Shown: piece by piece, positions 19,434-27,682 of the stretch
Position numbering within the stretch: position 1 is the stretch's first letter
Layout of the letters: every line of letters begins with the position of its first letter
Source of the DNA: Aquibium sp. ELW1220
Lineage (GTDB): Bacteria > Pseudomonadota > Alphaproteobacteria > Rhizobiales > Rhizobiaceae
NCBI RefSeq assembly: GCF_030398385.1
Contig: NZ_JAOAOQ010000004.1
Location: 62,001-126,000 of the forward strand
Direction: 5' to 3'
Length of the DNA stretch: 64,000 nt
Notes under the pieces: generated by a model
Database searches by the model: none
The model's input: only the letters and a program-made list of their open reading frames with translations
Told to the model about the DNA's origin: nothing
Translations under genes and position numbers: made by a program

Positions 19434-19565
19434 TCACTTCTTCTTGCTGGCCGCCTCGTTGGCCTGCTTCACCTGGGCTCCGAAGGGGGTCGGCGCGGGC
19501 GCCGCCTTCTTGTCCTTCTTGGGCTTCCGGGCTTCCTTGTTACTGCGCATCTGGCCTTTGGCCAT
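19434..19565 (-). CDS. 43-residue basic small protein
   Basis: The predicted protein starts at an ATG preceded by AGGGGAAG at good spacing. It begins [19 protein letters not shown] and ends in an Ala/Lys-rich tail. It lies about 70 bases upstream of rpsU on the same strand and may be co-transcribed. I do not know its function; the strong ribosome site and rpsU linkage support a real gene. Confidence 0.6.
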   Translation of the reverse strand: MAKGQMRSNKEARKPKKDKKAAPAPTPFGAQVKQANEAASKKK

Positions 19566-19807
19566 GTCACTTCCCCTCTTGTTCCTGCCATGGACGCAGC
19601 GAGCCTCGACCCGCCGACGACCGTGAGCCCGGTCCGGGTCGCGATGCGCCTGTTCGTCCTGTCCTCCTGCGGACCCAGTCCGGCTGCCGAACGTCGACCG
19701 GCCGCAGGAAGCCGGTAACGCGAATAGGATGAACGCGTGACGCGGCCGAACGTGGCCGCACGACGTTCGCGGTAGGCGAAAACCGGACGGCCGACGCCGG
19801 TCCTCCG

Positions 19808-19838
19808 GAAAAGCAAAAAGCGGGGACGTGCCCCGCTT
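19808..19838 (-). terminator. Strong Rho-independent terminator
   Basis: Read on the minus strand, AAGCGGGG-CACGT-CCCCGCTT is followed by TTTGCTTTT. The 8-bp perfect stem and T-rich tail make a classical terminator, with no coding gene ending within 350 bases upstream of it. Confidence 0.8.
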
Positions 19839-20042
19839 CCGGTTCGTCATCCGGAGAGTGACCGCCGTCGGGAGGCTGCCAGTACATCCGTGGTCAGTTC
19901 CCTCGGCGGTCGTCCGGCTCTGCGGCGGCATGCCCTCGAGCATTCCATTCCGCTACCGGCCAAGGAACCATCTGCCGCCTTCTATGGGGCGGCCAAGCCG
20001 GCAGCAGATCGCTCTGCGCCCGAAAGACGGTTCCTCGCTTCG
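19808..20042 (-). ncRNA. Candidate structured small RNA (about 235 nt)
   Basis: On the minus strand a promoter-like pair, TTGCAA (20070-20075) and CATATT (20052-20047) with 17-base spacing, precedes three hairpins. The first pairs AGGAACC (20029-20035) with GGTTCCT (19963-19969); directly inside on the 3' side, ATCTGCTGCC (20000-20009) pairs with GGCGGCAGAT (19970-19979). Its one non-Watson-Crick pair is a G-U wobble only on the minus strand. The second pairs 13 bp: CCGGA plus GACCGCCG (19904-19917) with CGGCGGTC plus TCCGG (19851-19867). The third is a Rho-independent terminator at 19818-19838 with a U-rich tail. I cannot name a family. It could instead be the 3' UTR of the 72-residue gene upstream. 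Confidence 0.45.
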
Positions 20043-20200
20043 CTCCAATATGGTGCAGTTCGACTGCCGTTGCAAGCCGGCGGGGCAATTTTACCGGCAG
20101 GTCGCGCTTTTTCCCCAAGGCTTGCCGCGCGCGGAAGAACCGCCGAAGCGCCGCGCCTCCTCGCCAACCCGCACCGCTCTGTGCTTCCGGGCGCGATGCG

Positions 20201-20419
20201 TCAGCCGTCGAGACCGGCACGCACGAGGTCGAGGGGCTGACGTGGCCCCCTGCGCCAAGCAAGAAGAACACGCTCCTCGACGGCCGCCCGGCGCCTGCGT
20301 TCGCGCGCGGCTATGCCAAGCTCGTTGCAGACGGCCTCGACGACCGGCCGAATGTCGTCCGCGGTCGCATCCGCGCCCGCAGGCCTGGACGGGCCGCTTC
20401 CGTGCAGAAGGTTCATCAT
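20201..20419 (-). CDS. Small hypothetical protein (72 residues)
   Basis: A strong AGAGGAGG site lies just before the ATG at 20419. The product has a variable N-terminus and a helical, Arg-rich segment (VCNELGIAARERRRRAAVEE) similar in style to short rhizobial proteins of unknown role. I cannot assign a function. The candidate RNA and terminator downstream on the same strand could belong to its transcript. Confidence 0.55.
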   Translation of the reverse strand: MMNLLHGSGPSRPAGADATADDIRPVVEAVCNELGIAARERRRRAAVEERVLLAWRRGPRQPLDLVRAGLDG

Positions 20420-20678
20420 GGCCGGCCTCCTCTGTTGCCGTCCGGCGGCTGGCGCCGCTCTCGTTGCGGAACACATGTCCGCTTGTAGACAGTGTAGCGC
20501 ATTTTCACGAAAGCAACAGGGCAACAGCATCACACTTTGCCGCGGAACTGTAATCCGTGCTTCCGCTGCGTGATGGTGCACCGCAGAAACAGCAGGCGGC
20601 ACGGCGCCAAGGATCCGGCAGACGCCTCGCCGCCGGAGCGGCCTTGCGTCGCGCGCAAGGCGCCGCCATGCTCCTGGC

Positions 20679-21029
20679 ATGACCGCCGGATTCGCAATTG
20701 TACTCGCCATGGCCATCGGCGCTCCGCTCGTCGGAGGCGCGCCTGCACAGCAACGGCCGGAGACACCCGTCATGCTCGTCGGCGGCTGCCATCGGGACGT
20801 GCAGCGGCACTACGTGCCGACCTTCCGCGACACGGTTCGACACCGCCACCTGCCGGGAGATTGCCGGCCGGTGCCGGTGCGCGAGACGATCGCGCCCCTC
20901 GACTGCCACCGCGACGCCCGCCGTCATTTCGTGCCTGGCATCGGCGTCGTGCTGCACCGCCACGTCGGGCAGGATTGCACCATCCGCCGGATCAACCGGT
21001 CCACCGAGCCGAAGCCCCGATTGCCGTAA
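20679..21029 (+). CDS. Secreted protein with duplicated CHRD...HRH...C motif
   Basis: The 116-residue protein has a signal peptide (about residues 1-23, ending APAQQ). The mature part holds two copies of a roughly 35-residue unit: CHRDVQRHYVP...HRHLPGDC and CHRDARRHFVP...HRHVGQDC. Each copy has two Cys and four or more His, which suggests a disulfide or metal-binding module in the periplasm. The ribosome site is weak. I do not recognise the family. Confidence 0.65.
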   Translation: MTAGFAIVLAMAIGAPLVGGAPAQQRPETPVMLVGGCHRDVQRHYVPTFRDTVRHRHLPGDCRPVPVRETIAPLDCHRDARRHFVPGIGVVLHRHVGQDCTIRRINRSTEPKPRLP

Positions 21030-21325
21030 GTCGGCTCAGACCGGCACCGGTCCTGACCCGCCGAGCGGCCGGCGCGATAAGTCGCTGTTAGTTTTCGGCT
21101 TTACTTCCGCTCGCAGTCCCGTGAACGACAACTCGTCTTGCCAATCGACCTTTTTCGTGCAACGCTCCGTACTGTTCGGGTTATGTGCAGGCCCGGAGAC
21201 TGGAACGTTAGAGGACGACCTTTCCCCGAAAGTGTGAACACTCGACGCGAACGCTGACCCGGACCGGCTCCGTGGCCAACGCCTGGCGCCGTTCCTTCGA
21301 TCCACGACGGGAAAAGGAGTTTCCC

Positions 21326-21538
21326 ATGCCCCAGACGGGCACTGTCAAGTTCTTCAACAACGAAAAGGGCTTCGGCTTCATCAAGCCGGACGGCGGCGCC
21401 AAGGACGTGTTCGTCCATATTTCGGCCGTGCAGGCATCCGGCATGGGCTCGCTCGCCGAGGGCCAGAAGGTGAGCTTCGACACCGAGCCGGATCGCATGG
21501 GCAAGGGTCCGAAGGCGGTCAACCTCCGTCCCGCGTAG
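21326..21538 (+). CDS. cspA: Cold-shock protein (first copy)
   Basis: The 70-residue single cold-shock domain has RNP1-type KGFGFI and RNP2-type VFVHIS motifs. Such proteins bind single-stranded RNA and melt structure. AAAAGGAG gives a strong ribosome site. About 300 bases upstream are free of genes and may include a long leader, as in other csp genes. A perfect hairpin follows at 21575-21596. Confidence 0.95.
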   Translation: MPQTGTVKFFNNEKGFGFIKPDGGAKDVFVHISAVQASGMGSLAEGQKVSFDTEPDRMGKGPKAVNLRPA

Positions 21539-21879
21539 TCGCGCGCGAAGAACAGGACGGGTGAACTCCGGCAAGGCGCAGGCTTCGGCCTGCGCCGACA
21601 AACTGCGTCGGCTTCAGGCGAACGGCACATGTTGCGGCGCGAAGATAAGCCTTGCTCACCTGCCGGAAATGAAGGACAGTTTCAGCGTTCGGGCCTAGGT
21701 CGACCCGGAGACTGGATAGCCTTTGGGCAAGAGCTGCATGGCGGTTTTGCGCCTGACGCGACGAACGGGCTTCCGTGGATGGCCCGGCCGACCTGCGCTC
21801 CTTTCCTCTCTCCGGGACCGGCGAAGACCAGCAGGGCGTTTGCCCAGGTACGCTATCTGACGGGAGCAGGGAGTTGCAC
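21539..21879. other. Gene-free region between the two cold-shock genes
   Basis: These 341 bases contain the csp terminator-like hairpin near the left end. The remainder is probably promoter and long leader of the second copy. I see no gene. Confidence 0.5.
21575..21596 (+). terminator. Hairpin with TTCG tetraloop after the first csp
   Basis: GGCGCAGGC-TTCG-GCCTGCGCC is a perfect 9-bp stem closed by a stable tetraloop, 36 bases after the stop. There is no T-tract, so it may be a processing or stability element rather than a strong terminator. Confidence 0.55.
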
Positions 21880-22101
21880 ATGGCTCGGATGACCGGAACG
21901 GTAAAGTTCTTCAACGAAGGCAAGGGGTTCGGTTTCATCACCCCCGACGATGGCGGCAAGGACATCTTCGTGCACATCTCGGCGGTGCAGGTGTCGGGGC
22001 TCGATGGCCTCAACGACGGTCAGAAGGTCTCTTTCGACACCGAGCCCGACAAGCGCGGCAAGGGTCCCAAGGCGATCAATCTGTCGGTCGAACGGGGCTG
22101 A
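21880..22101 (+). CDS. Cold-shock protein (second copy)
   Basis: The 73-residue cold-shock domain protein has KGFGFI and IFVHIS motifs and is closely similar to the copy 340 bases upstream, so a local duplication is likely. AGGGAG lies about 7 bases before the ATG. A 16-bp self-complementary sequence (22131-22146) follows the stop. Confidence 0.95.
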   Translation: MARMTGTVKFFNEGKGFGFITPDDGGKDIFVHISAVQVSGLDGLNDGQKVSFDTEPDKRGKGPKAINLSVERG

Positions 22102-22130
22102 GCCGATCGCACCGTTTCGACGACCGGCAT

Positions 22131-22146
22131 CGGGCATGCATGCCCG
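22131..22146. other. 16-bp perfect palindrome after the second csp
   Basis: CGGGCATGCATGCCCG is fully self-complementary and lies 30 bases after the stop. Its role is unknown. Confidence 0.4.
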
Positions 22147-22303
22147 GAAGCTGCTCCGGTGAGCCGGGCAGCGGGCACGACCATCGCCGGCGAAAGCCTG
22201 TCTCGGGAGTGACCGGCTCATTCAGCCTGCATTCAGCCGCCCTCCCCTAGATCTCCCGTCATGACCGGCCGCCAGGAAGGCCGGCAGACCCAAGGAGATC
22301 ACG

Positions 22304-22714
22304 ATGAAGCGTCTCGTCCAATCCCTCGTGCTGTCGGCCACCGTCGCCGCCGCGACCCTCGTTCCGGTGATGGAAGCCAGCGCGGGCGAGCGCTGGCGCG
22401 AGCAGCGTCCGCGCAACCCTCAGCATCATCACCGTCAGGACGCCACGGGCGATCTCGTCGCCGCGGGCGTGCTCGGGCTGGCGATCGGCATCATCGCGGC
22501 CACCGCAATCGACGATACCCCCGCCGGCTACCCCGACACGGCCGACTATCCGCCCGCGCCGTACGGGGGCGCTTCGGTCGCCTATGGCGGGCAGATCGAG
22601 CCCTGGACGCGCGACTGGTATCGCTACTGCGCGGCCCGCTACCAGTCTTTCGACCCGCAGACGGGCACGTTCCGCGGCTATGACGGCTACGACCACTTCT
22701 GCGTGGCGAACTGA
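22304..22714 (+). CDS. BA14K-family exported protein
   Basis: The 136-residue protein has a signal peptide (about residues 1-27, ending ASA) and the C-terminal BA14K signature YCAARYQSFDPQTGTF followed by GYDGYDHFC. BA14K was described in Brucella as an immunoreactive lectin-like protein, and relatives are common in rhizobia. A hydrophobic Ala/Gly segment (about residues 52-68) could span or touch the membrane. Confidence 0.88.
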   Translation: MKRLVQSLVLSATVAAATLVPVMEASAGERWREQRPRNPQHHHRQDATGDLVAAGVLGLAIGIIAATAIDDTPAGYPDTADYPPAPYGGASVAYGGQIEPWTRDWYRYCAARYQSFDPQTGTFRGYDGYDHFCVAN

Positions 22715-22731
22715 GCCATCGCAGACGTCGG

Positions 22732-22765
22732 CGGACGGACGCCCGGCCTGCCGGCCGTCCGTCCG
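22732..22765. terminator. Bidirectional hairpin between convergent genes
   Basis: CGGACGGACG (22732-22741) pairs with CGTCCGTCCG (22756-22765). It lies between the BA14K gene and the convergent metallo-hydrolase gene. Confidence 0.5.
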
Positions 22766-22786
22766 GCTGCGAGGAGCCGCTTCAGG

Positions 22787-23428
22787 CTACCGCAGGAACG
22801 GATTGGTGCGCCGTTCTTCGCCGATCCGGCCGCCGGGTCCATGCCCGCAGATGAAGCCGACGTCGTCGCCGAGCGGAAAGAGCTTCTCCTTGATGGAGGC
22901 GATGAGCTGATCGTGATTGCCGCCCGGCAGGTCGGTGCGGCCGATCGAGCCGGCAAACAGGACGTCGCCGACATGGGCGAAGTTCGCCGGCCTGTTGAAA
23001 TAGACGACATGGCCCGGCGCGTGGCCAGGGCAGTGCAGCACCTCGAAGACGTGGCCGCCGAAGGAGACGGTTTCGCCCTCGGTCAGATAGCGGTCGGGCG
23101 TGCAGTTGCGCACCGCGCCGGCAAGGCCGAACATCTTCGCCTGGTTCTCGAGATTGGCCAGCAGCGGCGCATCGTCGGCGTGCGGCCCGACGATCTCGAC
23201 GCCGAGCGCCTCCTTCAGCTCCATCGCGCCGCCGGCATGGTCGATATGGCCGTGCGTCAGCCAGATCTCCTTCACCGTCAGCCCGTTCTGCTCGATCGCC
23301 GAAAGGATGCGGTCGACATCGCCGCCCGGATCGACGACGACCGCGCTCTTGTCGTCGGTATCGAACAGGATCGTGCAGTTCTGCTGGAAGGGCGTGACCG
23401 GAATGATCCCGGCGTTGAGCTGTCCCAT
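22787..23428 (-). CDS. Metallo-beta-lactamase-fold hydrolase (glyoxalase II-like)
   Basis: The 213-residue protein has the zinc motif THGHIDHAGG and further metal ligands in CPGHAPGH and GDVLFAGSIGR, a pattern seen in short glyoxalase II-like thioesterases (YcbL type). It probably hydrolyses a thioester such as S-lactoylglutathione, but the substrate is unproved. The ATG at 23428 follows GAAGGAAAC. Confidence 0.88.
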   Translation of the reverse strand: MGQLNAGIIPVTPFQQNCTILFDTDDKSAVVVDPGGDVDRILSAIEQNGLTVKEIWLTHGHIDHAGGAMELKEALGVEIVGPHADDAPLLANLENQAKMFGLAGAVRNCTPDRYLTEGETVSFGGHVFEVLHCPGHAPGHVVYFNRPANFAHVGDVLFAGSIGRTDLPGGNHDQLIASIKEKLFPLGDDVGFICGHGPGGRIGEERRTNPFLR

Positions 23429-23527
23429 GGCGTTTCCTTCGATTGACCCGCCCGACATAGGCAGGACGGGCGGAGACGTCCACCGGGAAATGCGGCGCGG
23501 CGGGGCGCGGGGATGCGGCTCGCGGCT

Positions 23528-23707
23528 CCCCTCCCCCTTGCGGGGGTCCGAAGGACGGGCGAGACACGAGGCTCGCCCCGGCAGGTCGGGGGTGGGGGTG
23601 GTCGTCGCACGCGCGGCTGATCGGGATTGGCGGAGAGCCATGACTTCGAGGCATTGCGGGTGGCGCGGCCACCCCCACCCCTGGCCCCTCCCCGCAGGGG
23701 GGAGGGG
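23528..23707. repeat. Palindromic intergenic repeat, copy 1
   Basis: The left arm begins CCCCTCCCCCTTGCGGGG and ends GGGGGTGGGGGTGG; the right arm (about 23669-23707) is its inverted counterpart, ending GGGGGGAGGGG. It lies between the metallo-hydrolase gene and ilvE and shares its arms with the element at 28788-28932. This looks like a REP/MITE-like dispersed element common in rhizobial genomes. Confidence 0.75.
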
Positions 23708-23718
23708 TACATCCGTGC

Positions 23719-24612
23719 TTACTCCGCCGCCAGCGCCCGGCGCGGCTGCACTTCGGCGGAATAATCCTCCATCAGCGTCTTCGCGATCTCGCCGACCTGG
23801 AAGTTGTAGGGGCCGATCTCGGAGACCGGCGTCACTTCGGCGGCGGTGCCGGTGAGGAAGCACTGCTCGAAGCCTTCCAGTTCCTCCGGCATGATCGCGC
23901 GCTCGATCACCTCGAGGTTGCGGCGCTTCGCCAGGTCGATGACCGTGCGGCGCGTGATGCCGTCGAGGAAGCAGTCGGGCTTCGGCGTGTGCAGCTTGCC
24001 GTCCTTGACGAAGAAGACGTTGGCGCCGGTCGCTTCGGCCACCTGGCCGCGCCAGTCGAGCATCATGGCGTCGGCATAGCCCTTCGCCTCGGCCGCATGC
24101 TTGGAGATGGTGCAGATCATGTAGAGGCCGGCGGCCTTGGATTTCGACGGCGCCGTGCGCGGATCGGGCCGGCGATACTCCGCCAGATCGAGGCGGATGC
24201 CCTTGAGCTTCTGCGCCGGATCGAAATAGCTCGGCCACTGCCAGATGGCGACGGCGCAGTTGATGCGGTTGTTCTGCGCCGACACGCCCATCATCTCCGA
24301 ACCGCGCCAGGCGATCGGCCGGACATAGGCGTCGGTGAAGCCCTGCTTCTTCAGCAAGGTACGGCAGGCGTCGTCGATCTCGGCGACCGAATAGGGGATG
24401 GTGAAGCCGAGGATGCGCGCCGATTCATGCAGCCGCTCGGTGTGCTCCGTGAGCTTGAAGATCTCGCCGCCATAGGCGCGCTCGCCCTCGAACACAGAGC
24501 TTGCGTAATGCAGGCCGTGCGTCAGCACGTGGATCTTCGCGTCCGCCCACTTCACGAATTCGCCGTTCATCCAGATGAAGCCGTCAAGCTGATCGAAGGG
24601 AACGGATGCCAT
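23719..24612 (-). CDS. ilvE: Branched-chain amino acid aminotransferase
   Basis: This 297-residue class IV PLP aminotransferase carries out the last step of Val, Leu and Ile synthesis. The PLP lysine is probably the one in SKSKAAGLY near residue 158, and EATGANVFFV is the conserved cofactor-binding segment. The gene is divergent from a MarR regulator across a 240-base region with an inverted repeat. Confidence 0.95.
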   Translation of the reverse strand: MASVPFDQLDGFIWMNGEFVKWADAKIHVLTHGLHYASSVFEGERAYGGEIFKLTEHTERLHESARILGFTIPYSVAEIDDACRTLLKKQGFTDAYVRPIAWRGSEMMGVSAQNNRINCAVAIWQWPSYFDPAQKLKGIRLDLAEYRRPDPRTAPSKSKAAGLYMICTISKHAAEAKGYADAMMLDWRGQVAEATGANVFFVKDGKLHTPKPDCFLDGITRRTVIDLAKRRNLEVIERAIMPEELEGFEQCFLTGTAAEVTPVSEIGPYNFQVGEIAKTLMEDYSAEVQPRRALAAE

Positions 24613-24809
24613 GCTGACCTCCCGCGGACCGCGGTCCGCATATCGTTGGAATTATGACCGTGTTGTCCGCACCGCTCCTGCGGCCGGGAGCATTCTTGCC
24701 GATCGAGGGAAAAAAGCAAAGCGACGGACGCATCGGAAAGATGCTCCAGACTTGCCTTTTCGTTCGCAATCTGCCGAAAAGCTTGATGAAAATTACCAGT
24801 GGGCCGAAT

Positions 24810-24832
24810 ATATGTCAACAAGGCTGACGTAT
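24810..24832. promoter_or_regulatory. Inverted repeat between ilvE and marR
   Basis: ATATGTCA (24810-24817) and TGACGTAT (24825-24832) form 8-bp arms with one mismatch around 7 bases, just upstream of the MarR gene. Size and position fit a MarR-family operator. Confidence 0.5.
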
Positions 24833-24852
24833 TTTTCGGGAACGGAGATCGC

Positions 24853-25398
24853 ATGAGAGAGAACGCCGCTGGCGACAGCAGCCCCATCCGCGCCGCGCTG
24901 GCGGCGCGCGAAGGGCTGGAGCTCGACCTGATCGAGCTGCTGTTCTTCGCCTATCGCGACTTCACCTCGGACCCCGACCAGATCCTGTCGACCGACGGCT
25001 TCGGCCGCGCCCATCACCGCGTGCTGCACTTCGTCAACCGGATGCCGGGGCTGACCGTGGCCGAGCTTCTGGACGTGCTGAAGATCACCAAGCAGAGCCT
25101 CGCCCGCGTCCTCAAGCAGCTGATCGATACCGGCCACATCGTCCAGATGCAGGGACCGAAGGACCGGCGCCAGCGCGAACTCTACCCGACGCCCAAGGGC
25201 CGCGCGCTGGCGCTTGCCCTCGCCTTGCCACAGTCGCGACGCATTCGTGCGGCTCTGCAGGAGACCGGGCCGGAGGAACGCGCCGTCATCGGGCGCTTTC
25301 TGAAGGCGATGGTGAACCCGGAACTGCGTGCGCAGATCGATCGTCTGCCGCATGGCGGCGCGCCGGACGTTGACGGAGAACCGAACGATGGTCGATGA
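24853..25398 (+). CDS. MarR-family regulator (PetP-like position)
   Basis: The 181-residue winged-helix protein has a recognition helix in LKITKQSLARVLKQLID and a wing at GPKDRRQRELYPT. The ATG at 24853 has GGAG 5 bases upstream. It overlaps the next gene, an OmpR-type regulator, by 11 bases. In Rhodobacter capsulatus, petP (MarR) and petR (OmpR) form a similar pair needed for cytochrome bc1 expression; equivalence here is inferred from arrangement only. Confidence 0.88.
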   Translation: MRENAAGDSSPIRAALAAREGLELDLIELLFFAYRDFTSDPDQILSTDGFGRAHHRVLHFVNRMPGLTVAELLDVLKITKQSLARVLKQLIDTGHIVQMQGPKDRRQRELYPTPKGRALALALALPQSRRIRAALQETGPEERAVIGRFLKAMVNPELRAQIDRLPHGGAPDVDGEPNDGR

Positions 25399-26092
25399 CA
25401 TGGTGGTGCCCACCGACGACGCGCCGCATCTGCTGGTCGTCGACGACGACACCCGCATCCGCACCCTGCTGATGCAGTTCCTCTCCACCAACGGCTTTCG
25501 CGTCACGGTCGCCGCCACCGCCGCGGAGGCGCGGCGAAAGCTCGAGGGCCTCGACTTCGACCTGATCGTGCTCGACGTGATGATGCCGGGCGAAAGCGGC
25601 GTCGACCTCACCCGGTCGCTGCGCGAGCGCAAGGAAGTGCCGATCCTGATGCTCACCGCGCTGTCGGAGACCGACAGCCGCATCGCCGGCCTGGAAGCGG
25701 GCGCGGACGACTATCTGCCGAAACCCTTCGACCCGCGCGAACTCATCCTGCGCATCAACAACATCCTGCGCCGCGGCGGCCCGCCGCAGACGCCGAAGGC
25801 CGAGCAGATCGTCTTCGGGCCCTACACCTTCCAGATCGCGCGGCGCGAGCTGAAGAACGCCGGCGAGTCGATCAAGCTGACCGACCGCGAACAGGACATC
25901 CTGGCCATCTTCGCCGAAAGACCGGGCGAAACGATCCCCCGCCACGAGCTGGTGAGCGGCGATGCCGAAGTCGGCGAGCGCACCATCGACGTGCAGATCA
26001 ACCGGCTGCGCCGCAAGATCGAGCGCGATCCGGCCAATCCCGTCTGGCTGCAGACCGTGCGCGGCGTCGGCTATCGCCTGAGCGTCGAATAG
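25388..26092 (+). CDS. OmpR-family response regulator (PetR-like)
   Basis: The 234-residue protein has a receiver domain with the phospho-acceptor Asp in LIVLDVMMPG and the conserved Lys in LPKPFDPREL, then an OmpR/PhoB winged helix ending RTVRGVGYRL. It overlaps the MarR gene and is followed after about 105 bases by a membrane histidine kinase, its probable partner. The synteny ilvE/marR-ompR-envZ is familiar in alphaproteobacteria, and the pair resembles Rhodobacter PetPR. Confidence 0.9.
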   Translation: MVDDMVVPTDDAPHLLVVDDDTRIRTLLMQFLSTNGFRVTVAATAAEARRKLEGLDFDLIVLDVMMPGESGVDLTRSLRERKEVPILMLTALSETDSRIAGLEAGADDYLPKPFDPRELILRINNILRRGGPPQTPKAEQIVFGPYTFQIARRELKNAGESIKLTDREQDILAIFAERPGETIPRHELVSGDAEVGERTIDVQINRLRRKIERDPANPVWLQTVRGVGYRLSVE

Positions 26093-26198
26093 GCGCGGGC
26101 TCCACGCCGGAGGGGATTGACCGGTTCCGTCCGGCCATGGCCTCGACTACACTGCGACGCGAGGCGCGGACGGCGGCGCGGCACGCATGAAGGACGGA

Positions 26199-27611
26199 AT
26201 GGCCACCAGCGAGACCCGGAGCGCGCGACAGGACGAGGACGGCAAGCCGCTGCTGCGCGTGGCGGCCGCCCTGCCCGACGGCTGGCGACGCTTCTGGCGC
26301 CGCGTCTCGCTGTTCATGCCGAAGCGGCTCTACGCCCGCTCGCTGATCATCGTCATCGCGCCGATGATCCTGCTGCAGTCGGTCGTGGCCTTCGTTTTCA
26401 TGGAGCGGCACTGGCAGACCGTGACCCAGCGCCTGTCCATGGCGGTGACGCGCGACATCGCCGCCATCATCGACATGATCGAGACCTATCCCGACCAGAA
26501 CGGCTATCAGAACGTGCTGCGCATCGCGCAGGAACGGCTGGGGCTGAAGGTCGACATCATGCCGCCCGATCCCCTGCCCGCCCCCGGGCCGAAGCCATTC
26601 TTCTCGATCCTCGACCAGGTGCTGTCGGCCGAGATCACGCGCCAGATCAACCGTCCCTTCTGGCTCGACACGGTGGGCAACTCGGCCATCGTCGAGATCC
26701 GCATCCGCCTCGACGACATGGTGCTGCGCATATTCGCCCGCCGCAGCCAGGCCTATGCATCGAACACCCATATCTTCCTGTTGTGGATGGTCGGTACCTC
26801 GCTAGTGCTGATCATCATCGCCGTGCTGTTCCTGCGCAACCAGATCCGGCCGATCCAGCAGCTCGCCGCCGCCGCCGAGAGCTTCGGCAAGGGTCGCCCG
26901 CCGCCGCCCGACTTCCGCCCGCGCGGCGCCGACGAAGTGCGGCGCGCCGGTGCCGCCTTCATCCTGATGCGCGAGCGCATCGAGCGGCAGATCGAACAGC
27001 GCACGGCGATGCTCACCGGCGTCAGCCATGACCTGCGCACCATCCTGACCCGCTTCAAGCTGCAGCTCGCCATCGCCGGCAAGCGGCCGGAGACCGAAGC
27101 GCTGAACCAGGACATCGACGACATGCAGTCGATGCTCGAAGGCTATCTCGCCTTCGCCCGCGGCGAGGCATCCGAGGACACCGGCCAGCTCAACATCGAG
27201 AGCCTGTTCGAAAGGCTGTCGGAGGAGGCGCGGCTGCGCAAGCGCAAGCTGACGACGCAGATCACCGGTTCGCCCGACCTGCTGGTGCGGCCCGCCGCCT
27301 TCACGCGGCTGATGTCGAACCTCGTCGGCAACGCCTTCCGCTATGCCAGGACCGTGCATGTGCACGCCACCCACACCCGCGGCTCGCTGACGGTGGTCAT
27401 CGACGACGACGGACCGGGCATTCCGGCGGAAAAGCGCGAACACGTCTTCAAGCCTTTCGTCCGGCTGGACGACGCCCGCAACCAGGACGCCAGCGGCACG
27501 GGGCTCGGCCTGTCCATCGCCCGAGACATCGCCCGCAGCCATGGCGGCGACATCATACTGGCCGCCAGCCCGATGGGCGGCCTGCGCGCCACGGTGCGTC
27601 TGCCCGCCTGA
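26199..27611 (+). CDS. EnvZ-like membrane histidine kinase
   Basis: The 470-residue protein has two membrane segments flanking a periplasmic domain of about 110 residues, then HAMP (IRPIQQLAAAAE), a HisKA dimer with the phospho-acceptor His in GVSHDLRT near residue 277, and an ATPase domain with NAFRYA, DDDGPGIP and GTGLGLSI. The ATG at 26199 follows AAGGACGG; an ATG 12 bases earlier is also possible. It is probably the kinase for the adjacent OmpR-type regulator. Confidence 0.9.
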   Translation: MATSETRSARQDEDGKPLLRVAAALPDGWRRFWRRVSLFMPKRLYARSLIIVIAPMILLQSVVAFVFMERHWQTVTQRLSMAVTRDIAAIIDMIETYPDQNGYQNVLRIAQERLGLKVDIMPPDPLPAPGPKPFFSILDQVLSAEITRQINRPFWLDTVGNSAIVEIRIRLDDMVLRIFARRSQAYASNTHIFLLWMVGTSLVLIIIAVLFLRNQIRPIQQLAAAAESFGKGRPPPPDFRPRGADEVRRAGAAFILMRERIERQIEQRTAMLTGVSHDLRTILTRFKLQLAIAGKRPETEALNQDIDDMQSMLEGYLAFARGEASEDTGQLNIESLFERLSEEARLRKRKLTTQITGSPDLLVRPAAFTRLMSNLVGNAFRYARTVHVHATHTRGSLTVVIDDDGPGIPAEKREHVFKPFVRLDDARNQDASGTGLGLSIARDIARSHGGDIILAASPMGGLRATVRLPA

Positions 27612-27637
27612 GGCGGCCCTTTCCCGAGCTTGCGCCC

Positions 27638-27671
27638 TGCCAGATGGCTTACTATATTCAGCCATCTGGCA
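27638..27671. promoter_or_regulatory. Perfect 12-bp inverted-repeat operator of the ParS-RES module
   Basis: TGCCAGATGGCT (27638-27649) and its exact inverse (27660-27671) flank TACTATATTC, which could hold the -10 box. The right arm touches the AAGGAG ribosome site of the antitoxin. This is the usual place for autorepression by a toxin-antitoxin complex. Confidence 0.75.
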
Positions 27672-27682
27672 AGGAGATGTCC

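Larger units (their letters stand above)
19566..20200. other. 635-base gene-free region holding a candidate small RNA
   Basis: No open frame here has a credible start or composition. The region contains a strong minus-strand terminator, two long imperfect hairpins and a sigma70-like promoter, described as a candidate RNA gene at 19808-20042. Confidence 0.6.

Noticed and set aside
19828-20553. A 241-codon plus-strand frame across the candidate small RNA
   Set aside because: It overlaps a strong terminator and hairpins, has no ribosome site, and its translation is Arg/Pro-rich and shadow-like.
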